Shown here one piece after another: positions 37,527 to 46,400 of a stretch of DNA of 64,000 bases; the stretch's first letter is position 1, and each line of letters starts with the position of its first letter. The stretch spans positions 248,001-312,000 of the forward strand of contig NZ_JAEMHM010000001.1 of assembly GCF_016458275.1 (NCBI RefSeq). Direction: 5' to 3'. The translations under genes and the position numbers were made by a program. The DNA is from Geomesophilobacter sediminis (lineage in GTDB: Bacteria > Desulfobacterota > Desulfuromonadia > Geobacterales > Geobacteraceae). Below the pieces are notes generated by a model. That model saw only the letters and a list, made by a program, of their open reading frames with translations. It had not been told where the DNA came from and did not search any database.

Positions 37527-37901
37527 ATGAAAAAGAAGGTCCTGTACATCGAGGACAACGAGCAGAACCTCTACCTGATCCAGTTCATCCTGGAGAAAAA
37601 CGGCTACGAGTTCTCATCCGCCACCGACGGCAGGGAAGGGATCGAGCTCGCCGTCCGCTCCAAGCCGGACCTGATCCTGCTCGACATCCAGCTTCCCCGC
37701 ATGGACGGCTACACCGTGGCGCGGCACCTGCGGGCCCATCCCGACCTGGCCCAGGTGCCGATCGTGGCGGTGACTTCATATGCCATGGCCGGAGACCGGG
37801 ACAAGGCGCTCGCCTCCGGATGCAGCGGTTACATAGAAAAGCCGATCAATCCCGATACCTTCATCCAGCAGATGGAGGCGCATCTCGGGACGCCGGCGTG
37901 A
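37527..37901 (+). CDS. Single-domain response regulator (receiver only)
   Basis: A 124-residue CheY-like receiver. KVLYIEDNEQNLYLI holds the acidic pair, LILLDIQLPRMDGY the phosphoacceptor Asp near residue 53, AVTSYAMAGDRDKAL the switch Thr/Ser, and SGYIEKPINPDTFI the Lys-Pro. There is no output domain, so it acts as a phosphorelay partner or protein-interaction switch. ATG 37527 lies five bases after the kinase stop, with GAGG overlapping that stop. Part of the four-gene operon. Confidence 0.93.
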   Translation: MKKKVLYIEDNEQNLYLIQFILEKNGYEFSSATDGREGIELAVRSKPDLILLDIQLPRMDGYTVARHLRAHPDLAQVPIVAVTSYAMAGDRDKALASGCSGYIEKPINPDTFIQQMEAHLGTPA

Positions 37902-37947
37902 CGGGAACTCCGGCACCGATTCGGGCCAACGACACAGGGGAATTGAC

Positions 37948-39615
37948 ATGCAGAGGGTTTTGATCGTCGACGACATGCCGGACAACCTCTACTACCTCGA
38001 GGTGCTCCTCAAGGGAAACGGCTACGAGCCGGTTTCCGCCTTAAACGGCGCCGAGGCGCTCGCCGCGGCCCGGTCGGCGCCACCGGACCTGGTGATCAGC
38101 GACATCCTGATGCCGGTGATGGACGGCTACGCCCTGTGCCGGGAATGGCGCGCCGACCAGAGCTTGCAGGCGATCCCCTTCATCTTCTACACCGCCACGT
38201 TCACCGAAAAACAGGACGAGGAGCTTGCCTTGAGCCTGGGGGCGGACCGCTTCCTGGTCAAGCCGCAGGACCCCGAGGTGCTGATGACCGAGATCGCCCG
38301 GGTGCTTGCCGCCAGCCAGGAGAAGAGTTCGGCTGCCGACGGGCTGTCCGATGAGATGCGGCTGCTCAAGGATTACAACGAGGCCCTTTTCCGCAAGCTG
38401 AGCAAGAAGGTGGGGGAACTGGAGCGGGCCAACAGCGAGCTGAGCCAGCGGATCGAGGAGCAAAAAAGGCTGGAGGATGCGCTGCGCCAGGCGCAGAAAA
38501 TGGAGGCGATCGGGCGCTTTGCCGCCGGGGTCGCCCACGACTTCAACAACATCCTGACGGTGATCTTCGGCTACGGCGGGATCATGCGCATGAGCGACAC
38601 CCTGCAGGACGACATGCGGGAAAAGCTGGACCGCATCCTGGAGGCAGCGGAGCGGGCGGGAAGCCTGGCGTCGACCCTGCTCACCTTCAGCCGCAAGCAA
38701 CCGATCCGGCTGGAGCGGCTCGATCTGAACCGCACGGTTGCCGGGGTGGAAAGCTTCCTGCGCCGGGTCATCGGCAACGGGATCGACCTGCAGGTGGCCG
38801 CACATCCCGGGCCGCTGCCGGTCCTGGCCGACAAGGGGAATCTGGAGCAGGTCTTGATGAACCTTGCCGCCAACGCGCGCGATGCCATGCCCCGCGGTGG
38901 GACCCTTTCCATCGGGACCTCCCGTTTGATCATCGACGACGCATTCGTCCGCTGCCACGGGTTCGGTGTCCCGGGAGAGTACGTCGAGCTGTGGGTCTCG
39001 GACACCGGTGTCGGGATGGACCCGGCTACCTGCCGGCAGATCTTCGAACCGTTTTTCACCACCAAGAAGAGTAACGGGACCGGGCTGGGACTCTCCATCG
39101 TCTACGGACTGGTTCAGCAGCATAAGGGGCACATCAGGGTGGAGAGCGAGCCGGAGCGCGGCACCTCCTTCCATATCCTGCTGCCGCTGGCCGAAGAGGG
39201 GCGCAGCTTCGAGCCGGCGGAGGCGTCCCAGGACCGCCTGCCCCGGGGTGGGGAGACCATCCTGGTGGTCGACGACGAGCCGCAGATCCGCGATTATCTC
39301 GAGATGTTTTTGACTACGATGGGGTACCGCGTCTACGTCGCCGGGGACGGGAAGGAGGCCGTACGTCTGTTCCGCCTGAAGGAGGGGGAGATCGACCTGG
39401 TGCTGATGGACGTGATCATGCCGCACAAGATCGGCCGGGAGGCCGGGATCGAGATCCGGAACCTGAAACCCGACGCGAAAATCCTGTTCATGAGCGGCTA
39501 CTCCGTGGATGTGGTCCGGGCGCGGGATCTGCTGCTGGAAGGAGCGGAGATGATCGTGAAGCCGCTCACCCCGACCAACGTCGCCAAGAAGGTACGGGAA
39601 GTGCTGGATCCATGA
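37948..39615 (+). CDS. Hybrid histidine kinase: receiver - HisKA - HATPase - receiver
   Basis: A 555-residue soluble protein. The N-terminal receiver (residues 1-125) has Asp in LVISDILMPVMDGY. A coiled coil spans about 135-180. HisKA has the H-box GRFAAGVAHDFNNILTVIFG near 195, NtrB/HWE-like in its H-D-F-N-N form. HATPase_c has the N-box NLAANARDAMPRGG, SDTGVGMDP and [16 protein letters not shown]-terminal receiver starts near 425 (ILVVDDEPQIRDYLEMFLTT) with Asp in VLMDVIMP. AGGGGAATT precedes ATG 37948. It lies last in the operon and could integrate the two membrane kinases and the lone receiver. No DNA-binding output is encoded here. Confidence 0.92.
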   Translation: MQRVLIVDDMPDNLYYLEVLLKGNGYEPVSALNGAEALAAARSAPPDLVISDILMPVMDGYALCREWRADQSLQAIPFIFYTATFTEKQDEELALSLGADRFLVKPQDPEVLMTEIARVLAASQEKSSAADGLSDEMRLLKDYNEALFRKLSKKVGELERANSELSQRIEEQKRLEDALRQAQKMEAIGRFAAGVAHDFNNILTVIFGYGGIMRMSDTLQDDMREKLDRILEAAERAGSLASTLLTFSRKQPIRLERLDLNRTVAGVESFLRRVIGNGIDLQVAAHPGPLPVLADKGNLEQVLMNLAANARDAMPRGGTLSIGTSRLIIDDAFVRCHGFGVPGEYVELWVSDTGVGMDPATCRQIFEPFFTTKKSNGTGLGLSIVYGLVQQHKGHIRVESEPERGTSFHILLPLAEEGRSFEPAEASQDRLPRGGETILVVDDEPQIRDYLEMFLTTMGYRVYVAGDGKEAVRLFRLKEGEIDLVLMDVIMPHKIGREAGIEIRNLKPDAKILFMSGYSVDVVRARDLLLEGAEMIVKPLTPTNVAKKVREVLDP

Positions 39616-39791
39616 CCAGTCAATTTGCGGCTCTTCACGTCGGGTCCCTCCCCCTTCCGGGGGGCACCGGTGGCGGGGGGGGCCGTGAGCTGCGACTTAA
39701 ACCCCATCCTCACCCCGGCCCTCTCCTTGAAGGAGAGGGGGTAAAGCGCGAGCTTGCGACGGACCGGTGGGGGACGGGGTTCTCTGGACGC
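39616..39791. repeat. Repeat-bearing spacer
   Basis: Includes CCCATCCTCACCCCGGCCCTC plus CTCCTTGAAGGAGAGGGGG (39700-39741), a copy of the dominant family, between convergent genes. Confidence 0.55.
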
Positions 39792-40274
39792 TTACAAGAC
39801 CGCATAGCCGAGCGCCGGGGTGACCCCCTCGATCGGGACCGTATCGTTTCCCACCACCGCCCAGGCGGAAAAATGCGTTACCGTGAAGGCCGCTGCCGTC
39901 GGCGTCGCGCCGGGGCTGACTTGGCAGGCGACGTTGACCAGCTCGCCGACCGTCAATCCGGCAGCGTTACTGGCGATGATGGTGACGGTGGCCGGCGTCG
40001 AGGCACCGGCGGCAACGTATCTGCCCCCCACCAAGGTTCCCGCGACCTTGGGAACGATGACCCCGTCGGCCACCGCCCCGGTCGCATCGGCCGCCACCGT
40101 GACCCCGGCCGGTAGCTGTACGGTCAGTTCCACCCCATAGACCACGGTGCTCGACAGGGCCGCCCGCGTTGCCACCTCGATGGTCGGCGTCGGAGCATCG
40201 GCCACCCCGCCTCCCCCGCCGCAGCCGGCAATCAGTGCCGTCCCTACCAAGAGTAACAGCAGTGCCTTTTTCAT
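39792..40274 (-). CDS. Small lipoprotein with a cohesin-like domain
   Basis: A 160-residue protein. The lipoprotein signal has the lipobox LIAGC (Cys near 18) followed by a glycine run. The rest is all-beta with the alternating pattern of cohesin-like folds: VYGVELTVQLPAGVTVAADA, then VADGVIVPKVAGTL, PATVTIIASNAAGLTVGELV, and a final FTVTHFSAWAVVGNDTV. This type of domain binds dockerin modules in cellulosomes, and the adjacent giant gene ends in a dockerin-like sequence. The fold assignment is by eye and tentative. GGGAGGG precedes ATG 40274. It lies 137 bp downstream of the giant gene on the same strand, so co-expression is likely. Confidence 0.6.
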   Translation of the reverse strand: MKKALLLLLVGTALIAGCGGGGGVADAPTPTIEVATRAALSSTVVYGVELTVQLPAGVTVAADATGAVADGVIVPKVAGTLVGGRYVAAGASTPATVTIIASNAAGLTVGELVNVACQVSPGATPTAAAFTVTHFSAWAVVGNDTVPIEGVTPALGYAVL

Positions 40275-40292
40275 TTTTTCCCTCCCGGTCAA

Positions 40293-40411
40293 CAGGTACT
40301 CGGCTGACTTTTAGCTCGACCTATGCGGACCCCCGCTGTGGGAGCGCCTTTCCCGGCGCGATGCGCGCCACGGCGCGCCGGGCTTTTGCCCTCCTGCGGG
40401 CCTTCCCCATC
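40293..40411. repeat. Spacer with TGTGGGAGCGCC palindrome
   Basis: A partial relative (40336-40383) of the 9966 inverted repeat, followed by GGCGCGCCGGGC-type dyads that could also act as a weak terminator. Confidence 0.45.
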
Positions 40412-43400
40412 CTAGAACCCGGTCAGCCCCACGATCTTGCGCAAAAGGACCAACACGTCCCCGACGTCGATGTTCCCGTCCGGCTTGGAAACCCCGTCGA
40501 GCACCGGCGCCAGGTCGGCCCGCGCCCGGGCCGCGTCGGTCACCGGGGCGAGCCCCAATGCCATCCGGAGCACCAGCGCCGCGTCGGCGACATCCACCAG
40601 GCCGTCCCCGTTCAAATCGCCCAGGATGAGGTCGGCACGGATCAGGTTGCGCCGCGCGAACCCGGTGCTCCCGTTCCCGTCGGTGACGGTGGCCTTCACC
40701 CGGTATTCACCCGCGGTGTCCAGCGCGATCGCCTGCTGGAAGGTGCCGCCGGTGACGGCCGGGTGGTAACTGGTCCCGTTCACCTCCAGAAGAAGAGTGA
40801 TCGGCGCCGTCCCGCTCGCGGTCCCCTTGAGCATGACCGAGGGTTGCTCGGTCCGGACGTCGCACCCCGGATCGTTGATGGAGATCTCGGGGCCGCCGGG
40901 AACCAGCGCCACGCTGCGCTTCACCTGGCTGGTCTGCCCGTCCCGGGTGGCGATGACCCGGATCGTGTTCACCCCCTGGACCAGGGTCCCCGATGCCGCA
41001 AAGCTTCCCGATGCGTCGACGGCCAGAGGCTGCAGGGTGGTGTCGTTCAAGACCAGGGCTGCCGTGGTCCCGGGGGCGACCTTGCCGGCGATCGGGAAGG
41101 TGGCGTTGCCGGTCATGCCGTTGTCCGGCGGCAGGGAAAGTTCGATGGCCGGCGCGCTGGCATCGTAGGTGATCGTGCGGCTGTCGGTGCTGCGGTTTCC
41201 GGCGCCGTCGCGCGCGGTTACCGAGACCAGGTTGTCGCCACTGGTGAGGGGGACCGCCCCGCTGAAGAGCGCCCCCTGGTCGGTGTAGTCGCGGTCGTTG
41301 ATGGTGAGCCGCTCGATCCCGGAGGCGTCCGCGGTGAGCCCTTCCACGTTGAGGACCGGGGAGGCGGTGATCGCGCCGAAGGGGAGGGTGGAGAGGGCGA
41401 CCAGCGGCGGCACCCCTTCCTGGACCACGGTGAGCGGCTGCGAGACCGCCAGTGCCGGCTCGTAGTTGCCGTCTCCGGCCTGGGTGGCGGTGAGGACCGC
41501 CGTCCCGACCCCGGTCAGGGTGACCACCTTTCCGGCCACCGTGGCGACCTCGGGATTGAGGCTGCGGAAGGTGATCGGGAGCCCGCTCGACGCGGTGGCG
41601 CTGATCGGGAAGGGGGGATCTCCCATTACTTTCTGGCCCGGGGTGGAGAAGGTGATCTGCTGTCCCCCTTTGTGCACCACGATCGTCTGCGAGGCGTCCG
41701 GGGCGGGAGTGACGTCGCCGCTTCCGGTCTGGGAGGCGGTGACGGTGGCGCTCCCGGCGCCCACGATGGTGATGACGTTCCCGTTGATCCGTACCACGTT
41801 GGTCGACGAGCTGGCGAAGGTGAGGTTCAGGCCGGAGCAGGCGAGGGCGACGATCTGGAACGGCGGGTCGCCGTAGGTCCGGTCCTGAAGGGGCGGAAAG
41901 ACGATCTCCTGGCAGCTCTTGATCACGTTGAGCCGGCCGTTTTGCAGGATGAAGGTGTAGTTGCGCGCGGTCAGGCTCCCCAGTCCGGTGACGATGTCGT
42001 AGCTTGCCACCGGGCTCAGCTCGGCGGCATCGGTTTGCAGGGTGCAGGCGCCGGAGATCGCGCCCATCCCCTCGCCCAGGACAAACCCGGTGTAGGTCGC
42101 GGTGAGGGCGGGGTTGGCGGTCCGGTAGGCACGGGTCTTGTCGTCGGCGCGCACGGTGAGGGGAGCCTTGTTGACCGTGAAGCTCCGGGGAATGTCGCCG
42201 GCCGGGTTGTAGGTGCCGTTCCCCCCCTGGCTTGCGGTGATGGTGGTGGTCCCGGCCCCGGTGATGTGGATCCCGTCGCCGACGACGGTGGCGACGGTCG
42301 GGTCCGAGCTCGTGTAGGTGACCGGCAGCCCGCTGGTGCTGGTCCCCCCCGGCGGGAAGTCCGGGTCGCCGTAAGTCTTGGTCGGCAGCGGCGGGAAGTC
42401 GGTCGTCTGGTCCAGCCGTTTGGTGGTGAAGGGGACGTCGTTGCCGTAGGCGGTCCCCATGACGTTGGTCGCGAAGCCGCGCACGTGGTAGACGGTCCCC
42501 GGGGCCAGTCCGGCGAGGTCTAAGGTGAAGCTCCCGACACCGTCACCCGCGTGGAGGCAGTTCCCCGACCGATCCGGGTTCGCGGCCAGCCCCCAGCAGA
42601 TGCCGCGGTCGGTCGGAGGATAGTAGTTGGGATAGACCGTGGCGCCGGAGGTGAGCCCGGTGGCGGTCAGGTTGCTGATGGCGGCGGTCTCCAGAAGCGG
42701 CAGGAACGCGCCGGAGACGATCCAGTTGGAGGCGGCGCCGTCCAGGGCGAAGTTGGCAAGGGCGCCGGCGGCGAGGTTCCCGGTCCGCTCCGGCGCGGTG
42801 GCAAAGGCGGCGTTGGCAAGACCGGCGCCCCCCTCGTCGAAATGGAAGTAGCCGGCGAGGCTCGGCTCGTCCAACGGGTCGACGATCTGGGAGCCGGCGG
42901 CGCGGATCTGGTCGCGGCTGCGGGGCTCGCTCCAGATGCGGGTCTCGTCCAGTTCCCCCTTGAAGAAGTGCTGCCCGGTGCCGTCCACGCCGAGTTTCAG
43001 CTCGGCGCCGTTTTGGATGGTCCCGGCGAGGCCGGTCACGTCGGCGGTGGCTTCGACCCTGCCGTCGAAGTAGAGCTGGGCGGTGTGGGCGGTCCGGTCG
43101 ACCACCAGGGCGACCTGGTGCCACCGGCCGTCGTCCAAGGGGCTGGTCCCGAGAAGCCCCTGGGGGACCCCGACGCTCGCCGTGCCGTCGCCGATCTCGG
43201 CGCCGATCCGGTTCCGGCTGATCACGAGCTGGTACCCGTTGAGCGGAGCCGAGCCGTCCCCCTTGGCGAGGATGCCGGTGCCGTCGGGCTGCGGGCCGTC
43301 CAGGTGGAGCCAGGTCTCGATGGTGAAGCTCGTCCCGGCGGGGAAGGCCAGGCGCGGCGCGTCGGCGACCCGCAGCGTGTCGTCGATCCCGTCGAAGCCG

Positions 43401-46400
43401 AGTCCGTTCCAGGGGGGCGGGTGGACCAGCAGTTGCCGGGTGACGCTTTGGGCCGCATCCCACACGGCATCGCCGGGCTGGGATGCGGTGATGTCGGCGG
43501 TCCCCGGTGCCACGACGCGGATCTTCCCGTTGACCACCGCCGCGACCGTTGGGTCCGAACTGGTAAAGCTCACCGGCAGGCCGCTGCTGGCGGTCGCCGG
43601 CGGGACGAAATCGCCGTCGCCGTAGGTCTTGGCGCGCAGCGGCGGGAAGTCGATGGTCTGCTCCCCGGTGGTGACGGTGAGGATGCCGTCGACCAGGGTG
43701 TAGCTGTAGTTGGGGTTGTTGATACCGCCGATGGCGACGCTGATCGGGTAGGTGCCCGCCGGGCTGTTCTGATCGGCGGTGGTCGACAGGGCGGGGGCGC
43801 CACCGAGGGCTGCCGCGGTGTCGCCGTTGACCAGGCCGGTGATGGTCGCGGTGAGCGGCGGGTTTGCCGTGCCGGCCCCCCTGGATTTGGCATCGGCCCG
43901 GATGGTGAGCGGGGCCGTGGTGACGGTAAGGGACCCTCCGACCAGGTTGAAGCTGTAGTTGGCGGCGCCGAGGTTCCCGGCGGCGACGGCGATCGGGTAG
44001 CTCCCCGGGGGAGTCGCCGCGGCGGCGCCGGTGGAAAGGAGCGGTGCCCCGCTGAGCGCCGCGGCGGTGTCTCCGTTCAAGAAACCGGTGTAGCTTGCCG
44101 TGAGGGTCGGATTGGTCCCCCCGTAGGGGCGGGACTTGGCATCGGCGGTGATGGTGAGGACCGCCTTGTCGACGGTGAGGGTGCCGTTGACCGGGGTGAA
44201 GCTGTAGTTGGCGGCGGACAGTGCCGAGGCGTCGGCCACGATGGGGTAGCTGCCGGCCGGGCTCGCCGGGGTCGCCGGCGTGGAGAGGGTGGGCGCGCCG
44301 GTGAGCACCGCGGCGGTGTCGCCGTTGACGAAACCGGCGTAGCTTGCCGTGAGGGGCGGATTGGACCCGCCGTAGCCGCGCGACTTGTTGTCGGCGCTGA
44401 CGGTGAGCGTCGCCCTCCCCACGGTAAGAGTTCCGGCGGCCGGGGTGAAGCCGTAGTTGGCAGCGGTCAGGGTGCCGAGGGCGACGTCGATCGGGTAGGT
44501 GCCGGGGGGACTTGCCGCCACGGCCGCGGTCGACAGTACCGGTGTCCCGCTCACCACCCCGGCGGCGCTCTCGCCGTTGACAAACCCGGTGTAGCTCGCG
44601 GTGAAGGCCGGATTGGCCCCCCCGTAGCTGCGGGTGGCGTCGTCGGCCCGGACGGTGAGGGTGGCCTTGGAGACGGTGAGCGTCCCGGGCACCGCGTTGA
44701 AGTCGTAGTTGGCGGCGGCAAGGCTCCCCTGGGCGATGCCGATGGGATACCCCCCGATCGCCGATGTCGCCCCGGCGCTGCAGGTGAAGCTGGGCGCGCC
44801 GCTGAGGACGGCCTGGGTCTCGCCGTTGACGAACCCGGTGTAGCTTGCGCTGAAGCCCGGATTGGCGACCCCGTAACTGCGGCTGGCGTCGTTGGCCCGC
44901 ACGGTGAGGGGCACCTTGGTCACGGTGAGGGTCGCCCCGACGAGGTTGAAGCTGTAGTTTGCCGCCGAGAGGGTGCCCGCGGCGATGGTGATCGGGTAGT
45001 TCCCGGCAATGCTGGAGCCGGACGCGGCGCAGGAGAGGACCGGGACACCGGATACCACGACGGTGGTGTCGCCGTTCACCAACCCGGCCGGGTCGAGGTG
45101 CCAGGCGAAGGAGGGATTGGCGGCGCCGTAGGCGCGGCTTGCGTTCTCGGCGCTGACGGTCAGCCCCTTCCTGGTGACGGTGAGGGTCCCGTTCGCCGCA
45201 GCGAAGCTGTAGTTGGGGGCCGACAGCGCGCCGAGCCCCGCGGTGATCGGGTAGCTCCCCACCCCGCTGCTCGGGTCGGCGACCGTGCCCAGGGTCGGGG
45301 CCCCGGAGATGAGGGCGGCGGTCTCGCCGTTGACGAACCCGGAGTAGGTGGCGCTGAAGGCGGGATTGGCGTCGCCGTAGGTCTTGGTCGCGTTGGCGAC
45401 GTTGACCGTGAGGACCGCCGGTGCGACGGTAAAAAGCACCGGCACGGGCGGCGCGGCATCGAAGACGTCGCTTCCCCCCTGGCTGGCGGTGATGGTGGTA
45501 CTCCCCGCCTTGAGGATGTGAATCCTGCCGGCAGCGTTCACCGTGGCGACGCTGGGGTCGGAGCTTGCGTAGCTGACGGCAAGCCCGCTGGTCGCGATGG
45601 CCCCGGCATTGAAATCGGCATCGCCATAGTTTTTCGGCGGCAGTGCGAAGTGGATGGTCTGGTCCAGCTTGGTCGTGGCGACCACCCGCGATACGTTGGG
45701 CGCGGGCTCATAGGTGTCGTTGCCGTCCTGCATGGCGGTGATGACGGCGGTCCCCGGGACCCCCATCAGGTGCACCATCCCGTTGACGATGGTCGCGATG
45801 CTGGGATCGGAACTCAGGTAGGTGACCGGCAACCCGCTGCTCGCGGTGGCCCCGGGGTCGAAATCCGGAGCGTTGGGAAGCTTCAGCGGTATCTCCGGGA
45901 AGGTGATGGTCTGCGGGAGCCGGTTCACCGTGTACAGGCGCACCGGTTGGTAGATGGTCCCCTGCATGGTGCGGTCCCCGACCTGCGTGTACCCCTTGGC
46001 CCGGATGTAGTGGTGGTGCCGGGAGGGGAAGGCGAGACCCGAGAGCGACCATCCCCCGGCGATCCGGGTGGCGTCGCCGATCCAGCTCCAGTTGGTGCCG
46101 TCGGCGGACTCTTCGACGGCGACCCGCCAAAGCTCGGCGTCGCTGCCGGAGCGCATCCAGCGCACCTCGGTGCCGTCCGGGGCCACGGTGAGGCGGTCGT
46201 AACTGCTGCCGTTGGCCATCCGGGTGAAATAGGTGTTGCCGGCACCGTTGATCGTGCTGTAGTTCCCGCCGATCAGCATCTTGCCGTCGGGCTGCAGGTT
46301 GATCGTCGCGACGACCGGATACTGAGCACCGACCCCTGCGGCATCCGCCACGAAATCCTGGTCCAGGGTGCCGTCCGGGTTGAGCCGGAGCACGCAGCTC

